DNA from: Mucilaginibacter flavidus
GTDB taxonomy: Bacteria > Bacteroidota > Bacteroidia > Sphingobacteriales > Sphingobacteriaceae
Assembly: GCF_024055575.1 (NCBI RefSeq)
Contig: NZ_JAMXOE010000029.1
Span: 1 to 64,000, forward strand
Direction of reading: 5' to 3'
DNA: 64,000 nucleotides
Of the stretch, positions 34,937 through 43,456 are shown piece by piece. Below the pieces are notes generated by a model. The model was not told the DNA's origin, searched no databases, and saw only the letters and a program-made list of their open reading frames with translations. Both the position numbers and the translations under genes were made by a program. Position 1 is the first letter of the stretch. Every line of letters starts with the position of its first letter.

Positions 34937-35932
34937 ATGGATGAAAGCAAAATAATTATATACCAAACTGAAGACGGCAATACCAGGATTGAAACCCGTT
35001 TGGAGGACGAAACGGTGTGGCTTACCATAGATCAGATGGCAGAGCTGTTCCAAAAATCGCGCTCGACCGTTAATGAACATATTTTGAACATTTATGAAGA
35101 GCGTGAACTGGACCGCGAACTTTCAATGAGAAAAATCGGAAATTCCGATTTTTCTACCAAGCCCACGAATTACTATAACTTAGATGTAATTATCTCTGTC
35201 GGCTACCGCGTAAAAAGTCACCAGGGAACAAAGTTCAGGCAATGGGCAACGGCCCGGCTAAGGGAGTACATTGTAAAGGGGTTTACCATGAACGATGAAT
35301 TGCTGAAGCAAGCCGGCGGGGGCAATTATTTCGACGAATTGCTGGCGCGCATCAGGGATATACGTTCGTCGGAAAAAGTGTTTTGGCGCAAAGTGCTCGA
35401 TATTTATGCCACGAGTATAGACTACGACCCGAGGCTGCAAATTTCGGTACAGTTTTTTCAAACCGTTCAAAACAAAATGCATTGGGCGGCACACGGGCAT
35501 ACCGCCGCCGAAATTATTTTCTACCGCATTGATGCAAACAAAGCCAACCTCGGGCTTACGCATTTAAAAGGCAGCAAGCCAACCCGACAGGAAATTGAAA
35601 TAGCCAAAAACTACCTCGACGAAGACGAACTGAATATACTCAACCGCATGGTAACCGCCTACCTTGAACTGGCCGAATTACAGGCATTAAACCGCAAGCC
35701 CATGTATATGAAAGACTGGATAGCGCGCCTGGACGATTTTGTAAAAATGACCGGTAACGACGTTTTAGATAATGCCGGCACCATCAGCCACCAACAGGCC
35801 CTCGACAAAGCCACCACCGAATACGAAAAATATAAAGAGCAAACCAAAAACGACCTTTCAGCAGTCGAAAAAGACTTTTTAAAACAGCTTGAGGCCACCG
35901 CTAAAAAGTTGAATAAGAAGAAGCCCAAATAA
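34937..35932 (+). CDS. RhuM family virulence-type protein
   Basis: 331 aa. RhuM family, first named from a Salmonella pathogenicity island, with unknown biochemical activity. Visible features: an N-terminal winged-helix-like start (VWLTIDQMAELFQKSRSTVNEH), the conserved YYNLDVIISVGYRVKSHQGT and FRQWATARLREYIVKGF blocks, an RDIRSSEKVFWRKVLDIYAT motif, and a lysine-rich coiled C-terminus ending NKKKPK. The YNLDxIIxVGYRV core is shared with other phage- and island-borne proteins. No partner gene is attached. Likely accessory, mobile-element borne. Confidence 0.87.
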   Translation: MDESKIIIYQTEDGNTRIETRLEDETVWLTIDQMAELFQKSRSTVNEHILNIYEERELDRELSMRKIGNSDFSTKPTNYYNLDVIISVGYRVKSHQGTKFRQWATARLREYIVKGFTMNDELLKQAGGGNYFDELLARIRDIRSSEKVFWRKVLDIYATSIDYDPRLQISVQFFQTVQNKMHWAAHGHTAAEIIFYRIDANKANLGLTHLKGSKPTRQEIEIAKNYLDEDELNILNRMVTAYLELAELQALNRKPMYMKDWIARLDDFVKMTGNDVLDNAGTISHQQALDKATTEYEKYKEQTKNDLSAVEKDFLKQLEATAKKLNKKKPK

Positions 35933-36307
35933 CAGCGCTATAAGCAATTTTTTTTAAAAAAGCACTGACACTATTTTGTCAGCACTTTTCGCGTTTTTTG
36001 GCGCGGCAATGCGAGAAAAAGTGCCATACTAGCCCAGAAACAAGGTTTTTGGCACTTCGGTTCACCTTTTTGCTGTTCCACCCTGTTCCTTGGTTTCACT
36101 GTGCACAGGAACATAAAACTATGCTAAAATTGATTTTTAAGGGTAACGAATTGGTAACCTTAAAAGCCCTGAAATAGTTCTTCGGCTTACTTATAACACG
36201 TACAAACACGTACTATTACCCGCTCAATAACCGTATTTCTACTTACTAAATAGGGTACTTCCCCCATTGCGGGCCCGACTGCGGCTGCCTAATTTTACCT
36301 GTGCAGC
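35933..36307. other. Intergenic stretch without a clear gene
   Basis: Contains a CTGAC...GTCAG hairpin near 35965-35985, and AAGTGCCA...TGGCACTT arms at about 36020 and 36050, which may end RhuM transcription. Nothing else is recognisable. Confidence 0.5.
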
Positions 36308-36565
36308 ATGCCCTCTCAGGCGGCAGCATTAATTGGAATTAATATGGAAACCGGGGGCAACTATTTAAATCAAACTACCATTTACGTATCAACACAGGCC
36401 AAACTAAACGCCAGCCAAACCCAGGGCATAGCCGACGAGTTGCTGCGCATTATTGGCTACTCAGATCATAGCCACGGCGTGCAGTTCAGGTTCATTGAAG
36501 AAGACGGTTTAACCCAGGCGCATGCGTCGGTTGATAAAGAGTTGCGGGTTTCGGTGAATGGGTGA
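36308..36565 (+). CDS. Hypothetical 85-aa protein, possibly a remnant
   Basis: Composition and codon use look coding (QTTIYVSTQAKLNASQTQGI, DELLRIIGYSDHSHGVQF), but I recognise no family. The first 15 residues are weak, so the true start may be the in-frame ATG at 36344 (METGGNYLN) or the gene may have lost its beginning. It precedes a 280-base stretch (36566-36846) with no supported gene, where a short helical reading frame on the minus strand is broken by a homopolymer. Confidence 0.35.
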   Translation: MPSQAAALIGINMETGGNYLNQTTIYVSTQAKLNASQTQGIADELLRIIGYSDHSHGVQFRFIEEDGLTQAHASVDKELRVSVNG

Positions 36566-36846
36566 ATTAGTGAATAGACCATGGACGATAGAGTGAAACC
36601 ATCAAACTTATCAGGGTTTACCCAACAGCGTGGACAAATTTTCTCCTGGTACAGTTTTTAATTTTCTCCCGAACTAAGGCTAAATCCGCCTTTCGATTAG
36701 ACAATTCGGTTTTCAACAACTGTATTTCATACGAAATGCACTTCTTTTCATTAAGAAGCATCATGTATTCTGCTGTTTTTTATCATACGTTTCAGGTGGG
36801 TGATATTTTGGCTTAACAGAGCGGCGGGAGAGGACGCAGCGCTGTC

Positions 36847-37047
36847 ATGAAAAACAACATACGCGTTGAACGCGCTATAAAAAATATAACGCAGGCCGAT
36901 CTTGCCGATGCCGTAGGCGTATCGCGTCAAACAATTAACACCATCGAAAGTAATAAATACGTACCTTCAACCGTACTGGCATTAAAAATATCAAGAGTTT
37001 TCGGCAAGCCGCTCGAAGAGATATTTATGTTGGAAGAAGGGGATTGA
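36847..37047 (+). CDS. XRE-family HTH regulator (short, YgzD-like)
   Basis: 66 aa, a single helix-turn-helix with the typical reading TQADLADAVGVSRQTINTIE then NKYVPSTVLALKISRVFGKP. The 'QxxIxxIExNKY.PS' form matches short transcriptional regulators found in Bacillota and Bacteroidota next to membrane proteins. No membrane partner follows here; VOC genes follow after a word-array repeat. DNA-binding dimer in the cytoplasm, target unknown. Confidence 0.9.
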   Translation: MKNNIRVERAIKNITQADLADAVGVSRQTINTIESNKYVPSTVLALKISRVFGKPLEEIFMLEEGD

Positions 37048-37104
37048 GAGCAGAACCAAGAGTCAGGAACCAAGAATCAAGAAAGAAGGATAAAATAAAC
37101 CCAT

Positions 37105-37527
37105 ATGAAAACCAAAACAACTTTTGCCCCGGAGCTGGTTATTCCAAACGGGGTAACCGATATCAGCTTTTACGTTAAAGCATTTAATGCCGTTGAGCTA
37201 TGGCGATTAAACAATGATGACGGCTCGGTGCATGTCGCCGGGTTTACCATTGACGACGCGCTGTTTCATATTCATGAGCAAACTTCAGACGCAGCCTTTA
37301 GTCCGGCTGTGCATAACGGTACAACAGTAGCCGTTGGCTTAATGGTTGATGATGTGCACGCTGTGGTAGCGCAAGCGGAGGCCGCAGGCGCGCGGATCAC
37401 CTCGCCGGTGACAGATTATGAATACGGCTACCGCCAAGGCAGCATAGTCGACCCATTTGGCCATCACTGGACAATTGAAAAGATAATTAACAACGATATT
37501 TTAATGACGGGTAACTATGGAGAATAA
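37105..37527 (+). CDS. VOC family protein, first of a pair
   Basis: 140 aa glyoxalase/bleomycin-resistance fold with two beta-alpha-beta-beta-beta modules. It opens LVIPNGVTDISFYVKAFNAV and ends YRQGSIVDPFGHHWTIEK, the PhnB-like signature. Candidate metal residues are the His in DALFHIHE and the Glu of WTIEK. Overlaps the next gene by 11 bases in another frame, so both are cotranslated. About 45 percent similar by eye to the downstream gene, suggesting a tandem duplication. Substrate unknown. Confidence 0.85.
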   Translation: MKTKTTFAPELVIPNGVTDISFYVKAFNAVELWRLNNDDGSVHVAGFTIDDALFHIHEQTSDAAFSPAVHNGTTVAVGLMVDDVHAVVAQAEAAGARITSPVTDYEYGYRQGSIVDPFGHHWTIEKIINNDILMTGNYGE

Positions 37528-37921
37528 CACTACAAATGATTTCGAAACGGCTATTAGGCCCACCTTATCGGTAAGCAATGGCATTGCTGCGGTAGAGTTT
37601 TACAAAAAAGCCTTTAACGCCGATGAACTGATGCGGGTTGAAGCCCCGGATGGCGCTATTGTGGCTGAACTATCTATTCATGGTGCGCGTTTTTTCGTTG
37701 CCGATGGCTCGCCGGAGGCAGAGCATGCCACGCCAGAGAAAGCTGCATCGATTCCCATCCGGATGGGATTGATAGTGGCCAATCCCGATGCTTTCGCCGC
37801 CAGCGCCATTGCAGCAGGCGCAACCGAAGTTTATCCCGTTGCCGACCAGGACTATGGTTACCGCTTAGGGCATATTATTGACCCCTACGGGCATCATTGG
37901 GAGATTTGCAGACCTTTGTAG
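37517..37921 (+). CDS. VOC family protein, second of a pair
   Basis: 134 aa PhnB-like VOC protein: LSVSNGIAAVEFYKKAFNAD at the front, then ELSIHGARFFVADGSPEAE, and YGYRLGHIIDPYGHHWEICR at the end. The last Glu and a His in the second strand are likely metal ligands. It probably forms a dimer with itself or with the product of the preceding gene. Followed directly by an inverted word-array repeat whose left arm starts at the stop codon. Confidence 0.87.
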   Translation: MENNTTNDFETAIRPTLSVSNGIAAVEFYKKAFNADELMRVEAPDGAIVAELSIHGARFFVADGSPEAEHATPEKAASIPIRMGLIVANPDAFAASAIAAGATEVYPVADQDYGYRLGHIIDPYGHHWEICRPL

Positions 37922-38060
37922 GAGAGGCAAGAAGTCAAGATGCAAGAGTCAAGAAAAATGTTAGCGATTGCTTTGCCGGCGGTTTTCTTGAACAGAAGTG
38001 ATTTTTTCATATTGATTCCTGACTTCTTGATTCTTGGCTCTTGATTTCTTGCTTCTCTCC
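37921..38060. repeat. Inverted 'GGAGAGGCAAGAAGTCAAG' element
   Basis: 140 bp with GGAGAGGCAAGAAGTCAAGA on the left and CTTGATTTCTTGCTTCTCTC plus C on the right. Inner words (GCAAGAGTCAAGAA / TTGATTCTTGGCTC) also pair. It resembles 5199-5286 and the one-sided 37049-37085 array. The right arm overlaps the promoter of trmD. Confidence 0.65.
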
Positions 38061-38067
38061 AAAACCC

Positions 38068-38075
38068 TATCTTTG
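38068..38075 (+). promoter_or_regulatory. Bacteroidota -7 element TATCTTTG
   Basis: Matches TAnnTTTG five bases before the trmD ATG at 38080, so transcription would begin at about the start codon and give a leaderless or nearly leaderless message. A TTG lies 16 bases upstream, a shorter gap than usual. Confidence 0.45.
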
Positions 38076-38079
38076 CCCT

Positions 38080-38757
38080 ATGCGCTTTGATATTATTTCC
38101 GTATTGCCCGATTTGCTGCAGAGCCCCTTTGCTCATTCTATTTTGCAGCGTGCGCAAAAAAAGGGAATAGCCGAAATTGTGGTGCATAACCTGCGCGATT
38201 ATTCGACCAGTAAACAAAAAAGCGTTGACGATTATCCTTATGGCGGCGGCAGTGGCATGGTGATGACAATACCTCCTTTTGCAGCATGTATTGAAAAACT
38301 GAAGAGCGAACGGGAATATGATGAGGTGATATTTATGTCGCCCGATGGTGAAACACTGAACCAGGCCATAGCTAACCAGCTATCCGGCAAACAAAACATT
38401 ATTATACTTTGCGGCCATTACAAAGGCATTGACCAGCGCATACGCGATATTTACGTTACCCGCGAGATCTCCATTGGCGACTACGTGCTGTCTGGCGGCG
38501 AATTGCCCGCAGCGGTTTTGGTTGATGCCGTGGTGAGGCTGATCCCCGGTGTTTTGTCTGATGAAACATCAGCTCTTTCTGATTCTTTCCAGGATGGCTT
38601 GCTGGATGCTCCTGTATATACCCGCCCAGCCGACTGGAACGGCCACAAGGTGCCCGATATATTATTAAGCGGCAATACCCCCGAAATTGAAAAATGGCGC
38701 TTTGAGCAGGCCGTAGAACGCACCAGGGCCAGAAGGCCGGATTTGCTGGATGAATAA
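38080..38757 (+). CDS. trmD: tRNA (guanosine(37)-N1)-methyltransferase
   Basis: 225 aa from the ATG at 38080, which gives the family N-terminus MRFDIISVLPDLLQSPF. The upstream in-frame ATG at 38041 lies in the repeat. The SPOUT knot is seen in ILCGHYKGIDQRIRD and EISIGDYVLSGGELPA, with the conserved Asp in DGLLDAPVYTRPADW. It methylates G37 of tRNAs to prevent frameshifting. Essential core gene; cytoplasmic dimer. In many bacteria it is next to rplS, which here lies 1.7 kb downstream, with the sigma operon between them. Confidence 0.96.
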   Translation: MRFDIISVLPDLLQSPFAHSILQRAQKKGIAEIVVHNLRDYSTSKQKSVDDYPYGGGSGMVMTIPPFAACIEKLKSEREYDEVIFMSPDGETLNQAIANQLSGKQNIIILCGHYKGIDQRIRDIYVTREISIGDYVLSGGELPAAVLVDAVVRLIPGVLSDETSALSDSFQDGLLDAPVYTRPADWNGHKVPDILLSGNTPEIEKWRFEQAVERTRARRPDLLDE

Positions 38758-38760
38758 TTT

Positions 38761-38849
38761 GTATGGACGTATCGCATACGCCCTCGTCTGCTTATTAATA
38801 AACCAATGTACATCGCATATTCATTAGGGCGTATTCAATATGTACCTAC
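38761..38849. repeat. GACGTATCGCATACGCCCT inverted repeat
   Basis: GTATGGACGTATCGCATACG at 38761-38780 faces GGGCGTATTCAATATGTACC at 38827-38846. This GACGTATxGxATACGCCC word is a dispersed type in Bacteroidota. Confidence 0.65.
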
Positions 38850-38876
38850 GGTTGATATTATATCGTAAATTAGATT

Positions 38877-38903
38877 GCAACCAAAATGCACCCTTTGCAT
38901 TAT
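38877..38903 (+). promoter_or_regulatory. Putative ECF promoter (GCAACC, 15 nt, CATTAT)
   Basis: GCAACC at 38877-38882 and CATTAT at 38898-38903, 12 bases before the ATG at 38916. A closely similar pair precedes the next gene (39484-39509), which suggests autoregulation by the sigma factor encoded here. Confidence 0.4.
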
Positions 38904-38915
38904 AGCGTTGCAACC

Positions 38916-39479
38916 ATGAACCCCGAACAGGAAAAAGAACTTATACAACAATGTCGAGCCAGCCCGGCCGCGTTTGGGCAGGTGTTTGACATTTGGTATA
39001 AGCCGGTGTTTGGTTACATTTTGCGCCGTACTGCCGATTATGACCTGTCGAAAGATATTGCTGCGGAAACTTTTTTAAAAGCTTTTTTGAAGATAAACAC
39101 TTTTCAATGGCGGGGAATCAGCCTTTCGGCGTGGCTGTACCGCATTGCCACTAACGAACTGAATCAATATTACCGTAGCAGTAAATACAAGCCCCAATCG
39201 TTACAGCAACTACTGGAGAACCCGCAAATGGAAAAACTGCTGCACCAGCAGGATGCCGACGAGCGCGAAGCGATGGAGAAAGAAATGCAAGGTTTTAACG
39301 ACTTTAACCTGATCCGCACCAACCTGCTCAAGCTGGACATTAAATACCAGGAAGTAATTGCGCTACGCTATTTTGAACAAAAAACCAACACAGAGATAAG
39401 CGCCATATTAGATAAAAATGAAGGCACAATCAAGTCGCTGCTATCGCGCGGATTGGAAAAATTAAGAAACATGCTTTAA
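38916..39479 (+). CDS. ECF-type RNA polymerase sigma factor
   Basis: 187 aa from the ATG at 38916; the in-frame ATG at 38886 overlaps the putative promoter. Sigma region 2 is seen in AFGQVFDIWYKPVFGYILRR, DYDLSKDIAAETFLKAF and SLSAWLYRIATNELNQYYR. Region 4 is KYQEVIALRYFEQKTNTEIS then EGTIKSLLSRGLEKL. It should direct RNA polymerase to a small regulon. The two membrane proteins behind it may act as regulators, but neither shows a recognisable anti-sigma domain. Confidence 0.92.
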   Translation: MNPEQEKELIQQCRASPAAFGQVFDIWYKPVFGYILRRTADYDLSKDIAAETFLKAFLKINTFQWRGISLSAWLYRIATNELNQYYRSSKYKPQSLQQLLENPQMEKLLHQQDADEREAMEKEMQGFNDFNLIRTNLLKLDIKYQEVIALRYFEQKTNTEISAILDKNEGTIKSLLSRGLEKLRNML

Positions 39480-39483
39480 CACT

Positions 39484-39509
39484 GCAACCAAATACAGGCG
39501 CTGCATTAT
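39484..39509 (+). promoter_or_regulatory. Putative ECF promoter, second copy
   Basis: GCAACC at 39484-39489, 14 nt, CATTAT at 39504-39509, 13 bases before the ATG at 39523. Its form and distance to the start match the copy in front of the sigma gene. Confidence 0.4.
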
Positions 39510-39522
39510 AAGGGTAATCAAC

Positions 39523-40014
39523 ATGAAAGATAACGACGAATTTTTAAAGAAAATGGAAAACTTACAGGTACCGGATATAAACCCCGGTGAGCACCCGAAG
39601 ATGGTTAAAATGGCCATCATGAATACGGAGCGCTCGGCGGCGCTCGGCGTATGGCTTATTGTTGCGCCATGCTATTTTCTGTTTTGCGTATGCATGTATT
39701 ACTTTTTTCACCTCAGGCTCAGCTGGTTCGAATCGATGTTTAATTTGATGGCAAGCCTTGATAAAAATCCCTGGCTCAGGTTGCTATCGCCGGTGTTATT
39801 GGTAATACTGCCAATGGTGTGCATTGTGATAAACGCGCTTGCTATTGTACACGTAGGTGTCCAAAAAGCAGGCCCCGACCAGGACCGGGCACGTGAATTG
39901 GGCATCACCATAAAAATAAAGCCATGGAACATTTTATTAATACTGCTTAGCCTGGCTATTGTATTTACATTTTTGGCTTATATAGTTACCGAAAACATTG
40001 TTATAAAAAATTAA
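39523..40014 (+). CDS. Hypothetical three-helix membrane protein
   Basis: 163 aa. A polar N-terminus of ~40 residues (DNDEFLKKMENLQVPDINPG) faces the cytoplasm and is followed by three membrane helices at about residues 45-66, 88-112 and 135-157. The N-terminal acidic segment could bind the sigma factor encoded upstream, but no anti-sigma motif (such as HxxxCxxC) is present. It is in a probable three-gene operon with the sigma gene and a 77-aa membrane protein. Confidence 0.7.
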   Translation: MKDNDEFLKKMENLQVPDINPGEHPKMVKMAIMNTERSAALGVWLIVAPCYFLFCVCMYYFFHLRLSWFESMFNLMASLDKNPWLRLLSPVLLVILPMVCIVINALAIVHVGVQKAGPDQDRARELGITIKIKPWNILLILLSLAIVFTFLAYIVTENIVIKN

Positions 40015-40018
40015 TACC

Positions 40019-40252
40019 ATGAAACTGAACTGGTTTACCCGCAAAGGGATTATTTATTGGCCTGCATCAATAGCGGGCTGGGCGATATTGGTTTTAGCGA
40101 CCGCATTTGCCATATACTCATTTATCGATATCGACAGCCGCTCGCACTCGATAAGTGATACGCTTACTAATTTTGTTTTCAATTTATTGCTGATCGGCTT
40201 GGTTTATACCATTGTCGGTTATTTTACGGAAGCAGCTAAAAAGGTTGATTAA
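40019..40252 (+). CDS. Hypothetical two-helix membrane protein
   Basis: 77 aa with two predicted helices (about residues 18-37 and 52-70). It opens MKLNWFTRKGIIYWPASIAG; the TRKGxxYxPxSxxGW pattern is seen in short Bacteroidota membrane proteins of unknown function. Four bases behind the previous gene, so cotranscribed with the sigma operon. Bases 40253-40510 hold GTTGTAAGG and GTCGGAAAGTCC word arrays and the rplS leader. Confidence 0.7.
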   Translation: MKLNWFTRKGIIYWPASIAGWAILVLATAFAIYSFIDIDSRSHSISDTLTNFVFNLLLIGLVYTIVGYFTEAAKKVD

Positions 40253-40510
40253 TTTTGTTGGAACGTTGTAAGGTTTAAAAGTTGTAAGGTTAATGACGCG
40301 CTGCCTAAGAACGCCTTTTTATCATGAAGCTGTATTTTTTTCGGTCTTTTCGGCCTTTACTGACTTTCGGACTCCCGCAAACCGCCCTATTTTGTTAACA
40401 AAACAATAATTGTGGAAATTTTTCACATTGACTTTTTTTATTAAAAAATAATCCCTATAATTGCAATCCGATTTTTACGGGCTAAAAATCGCTTTTAAGA
40501 GCTAAAAATC

Positions 40511-40858
40511 ATGGATTTAGTAAAATTTGTTGAAGAACAATCAGTAGAAAAAAGACAACTTCCGTCTTTTAAATCAGGAGATACGGTAAGTGTTCACTAT
40601 AAAATCAGGGAAGGTAATAAAGAACGTATCCAGGTTTACCAGGGTGTTGTTATACAACGCAACAGTACCGGCGCTACCGAAACCTTTACCGTACGTAAAG
40701 TATCAAACGGAATTGGTGTTGAGCGTATATTCCCAATTAACTCACCAAACATTGATAAAATCGAGGTGAACAGCCACGGTAAAGTACGCCGTGCTAAATT
40801 GTACTACCTGCGCGCCCTTACCGGTAAAGCAGCTCGTATCAAATCAAAAAGAGTTTAA
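40511..40858 (+). CDS. rplS: 50S ribosomal protein L19
   Basis: 115 aa, the normal length. Reads DLVKFVEEQSVEKRQLPSFK, then FKSGDTVSVHYKIREGNKER, VYQGVVIQRNSTGATETFTV and VERIFPINSPNIDKIEVN, all standard L19 blocks. It sits at the 30S-50S interface of the ribosome. A TATAATTG element at 40456-40463 with a TTG about 25 bases upstream is a possible promoter. A strong terminator follows. Confidence 0.98.
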   Translation: MDLVKFVEEQSVEKRQLPSFKSGDTVSVHYKIREGNKERIQVYQGVVIQRNSTGATETFTVRKVSNGIGVERIFPINSPNIDKIEVNSHGKVRRAKLYYLRALTGKAARIKSKRV

Positions 40859-40898
40859 TTGTTCCTGCCTCCGGCATGAGGTAACAATAAAATATTTA

Positions 40899-40928
40899 AG
40901 CCTTTCCGGTATTCGGAGGGGCTTTTTT
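40899..40928 (+). terminator. Intrinsic terminator of rplS
   Basis: Stem AGCCTTTCCG / CGGAGGGGCT with a GTATT loop and six T. Two G-U pairs in the stem. Bases 40929-41226 show nothing further. Confidence 0.85.
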
Positions 40929-41226
40929 GCGTGGCTTATAACGCGACACTATAACCCACTTTTACATTATTCACTACCATGTGGGTGTAAAAGTGTTTTA
41001 GATTGACATTTCCATCAGCCACTTTTTTGCAAACACCTCGCCTTGCTGCATCGACAATACATTTACAATCATTATAGAAACATAGCTGCAGGTAACGGCC
41101 GCCGCTAGTTCGCCCTCGTTTTATTCTATTGCAAATACCCAATTATCTGTTGATATTTGAGCTCCCCCTTTGATAACATTTAAAACATTACGGAATATTT
41201 TTGGTTAATAATTAGATTATTACAAA

Positions 41227-43239
41227 ATGGGTGTTCAGGAAAATAAACTGCTGCGAACGAAAAAACCGGCCATAACGCATAGCCAAGTTTCGGGGCAGCT
41301 TTTTGATAACCTGCCCGTTGCCGTTTATGCTTGCGACAGGAATGGCTACATTACATCATTTAACCAGGCTGCTGTAAATTTGTGGGGCCGGAAACCTGAA
41401 ATTGGCAAAGATTTGTGGTGTGGTTCATGGAAAATATTCCATCCCAACGGCGAGCCTTTAAACCTGGACAACTGTCCGATGGCCCGTACCCTGAAAGCAG
41501 GTATTGCTATTGAGGGCGAAGAAATAATTATCGAACGACCGGACGGCACCAGAATTAATGTACAACCATACCCTGTACCCACTTTTAACGATGCAGGCGA
41601 ACTTGTCGGCGCCGTAAACACCTTAATTGACGTTACCGAGCAGCGTAGCGGCGAAACCAAACAAGCCATGCTCGCTGCAATTATCGAATCATCGGAAGAT
41701 GCGATAGTAAGTAAAACCCTCGATGGAACAATAACCTCCTGGAATAAATCGGCCGCTAAAATGTTTGGCTATAGTGAGGGCGAGATAGTAGGAAAGTCGA
41801 TAATAATTGTAATTCCGGAAAACCGCAGGCAGGAAGAGGACCTGATATTGGGGAAAATACGCCAGGGTAAAAAGGTTGAACATTATGAAACATACCGCCG
41901 TAGAAAAGATGGCACCGAAATAGCTGTTTCACTAACTATATCACCCATCAAAAACCAAGCCGGACAGGTTATAGGTGCATCAAAAATTGCGCGTGATATT
42001 TCAAAACAAAAAACTAATGAAGAAAGCCTGCAACGCTATGCTGATAACCTGGAAACAGTTAACAGTGTAGGTAGAATGGTTTCGGAGCGTTTGGATGTAC
42101 AGGAAATATTGCAACAGGTAACGGATGTTACAACCCAGGTTACCGGAGCCGCATTCGGCGCCTTTTTTTATAATAAGCTCGATGAGCACGGCGAGTCGTA
42201 CACATTGTTTACCCTGTCAGGCGCGCCGCGCGAGGCCTTTGAAAAGTTCGGGATGCCCCGCAACACCGCTGTTTTTCATCCCACATTTAGTGGGGAAGGA
42301 ACCGTAAGGGTTGATGATATAACCAACGATCCCCGTTACGGAAAAAATCACCCGCACTTTGGCATGCCCAAGGGGCATTTACCTGTGGTGAGTTATTTGG
42401 CGGTACCGGTAATTTCAAAATCGGGCGCGGTAATAGGCGGACTGTTTTACGGGCACCCGGAACCGGGCAGGTTTAACATACACCATGAGGGCCTGGTTGA
42501 AAGTGTAGCCACCCAGGCTGCTATAGCCCTTGAAAATGCGAGGCTTTACGAAGAGATACAAAAGCTAAACTCAAAAAAGGATGATTTTATTGGACTTGCC
42601 AGTCACGAGTTAAAAACGCCCGTGACCAGTCTTAGCGGTTATCTGCAAATAATAAACCGCCGGTTGCCGGCGGATGACGGAAACAAGCCTTTTATTGAAA
42701 AAGCCCTGGCACAAATAAATAAACTTTCGGGCCTGATATCTGATTTGTTAGATGTTTCAAAAATTGAAACCGGGCAATTACCCCTCTCATTCACCGGGTT
42801 TGATTTATTGCATCTCGCAAAAGAGGTTATCGAGGTGATGCAATATTCCACCAAGACACACCGGCTAACGTTCGATTCGAACATTAACAAGCTATTGGTA
42901 ACTGCCGACAGGCAGCGGATTGAGCAGGTTATTATCAACTTGCTGTCAAACGCTATTAAATATTCGCCGGGGGCTAACCAGGTTAACGTAACAGTTTCGG
43001 TCGCCGACAACAAGGCGCTGGTTGCTGTGCAGGATTTTGGCTTAGGCATAACGCGCGATCAGCAGGAACGCATCTTTACCCGTTTTTACCGGGTTGAGGA
43101 TATGGCGGCTCATATATCCGGCCTGGGCATTGGTCTTTTTATCAGCAAAGAAATTATAAGCCGCCACCACGGCAGGCTTTGGGTTGAAAGCGGGCCGGGC
43201 AAAGGGTCGATATTCTTTTTTGAGATACCGGTAGGGTAG
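41227..43239 (+). CDS. Cytoplasmic PAS-PAS-GAF sensor histidine kinase
   Basis: 670 aa without membrane segments. Domains in order: PAS (about 25-140; NLPVAVYACDRNGYITSFNQ), a second PAS/PAC (about 145-260; ESSEDAIVSKTLDGTITSW), GAF (about 285-440), HisKA with phosphoacceptor His460 in GLASHELKTPVTS, and HATPase with QVIINLLSNAIKYS (N box) and GLGIGLFISKEII (G2 box). It likely senses a small molecule or redox state inside the cell. No response regulator lies next to it, so it is an orphan. Predicted autokinase is intact. Confidence 0.92.
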   Translation: MGVQENKLLRTKKPAITHSQVSGQLFDNLPVAVYACDRNGYITSFNQAAVNLWGRKPEIGKDLWCGSWKIFHPNGEPLNLDNCPMARTLKAGIAIEGEEIIIERPDGTRINVQPYPVPTFNDAGELVGAVNTLIDVTEQRSGETKQAMLAAIIESSEDAIVSKTLDGTITSWNKSAAKMFGYSEGEIVGKSIIIVIPENRRQEEDLILGKIRQGKKVEHYETYRRRKDGTEIAVSLTISPIKNQAGQVIGASKIARDISKQKTNEESLQRYADNLETVNSVGRMVSERLDVQEILQQVTDVTTQVTGAAFGAFFYNKLDEHGESYTLFTLSGAPREAFEKFGMPRNTAVFHPTFSGEGTVRVDDITNDPRYGKNHPHFGMPKGHLPVVSYLAVPVISKSGAVIGGLFYGHPEPGRFNIHHEGLVESVATQAAIALENARLYEEIQKLNSKKDDFIGLASHELKTPVTSLSGYLQIINRRLPADDGNKPFIEKALAQINKLSGLISDLLDVSKIETGQLPLSFTGFDLLHLAKEVIEVMQYSTKTHRLTFDSNINKLLVTADRQRIEQVIINLLSNAIKYSPGANQVNVTVSVADNKALVAVQDFGLGITRDQQERIFTRFYRVEDMAAHISGLGIGLFISKEIISRHHGRLWVESGPGKGSIFFFEIPVG

Positions 43240-43456
43240 CAAATAGGAGAAGACCAAAAACCCTTTAGATTTTCTTAAACTTCTTCTGCACCCCAAAATA
43301 TTCATCATTCGCAATCCCTTCGCCTGTCCCGCTGATTTTTACGATTACATTGATTTCGCTGATTATTTTGCCGGACCTAAAGTTAGTGAAGGGGGCGGGG
43401 AAATCCTATAGCAGGATGTGCAGATAACCGTCGCTTCAATTCACTGCCGATATTGC

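Noticed and set aside
34499..35080. Minus-strand ORF of 193 aa
   Set aside because: It lies largely inside the 450-bp inverted-repeat element and overlaps the start of the RhuM gene on the other strand. Its translation has no family features.
36600..36840. Minus-strand helical reading frame of ~48 codons with a possible frameshift upstream
   Set aside because: The peptide looks coiled-coil-like but is short, has no family match I know, and its extension needs a homopolymer frameshift. Too weak to annotate.
40456..40463. TATAATTG as a confident rplS promoter
   Set aside because: The match to TAnnTTTG is imperfect, and the nearest TTG is about 25 bases upstream, too far for the usual spacing. 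Mentioned only within the rplS entry.
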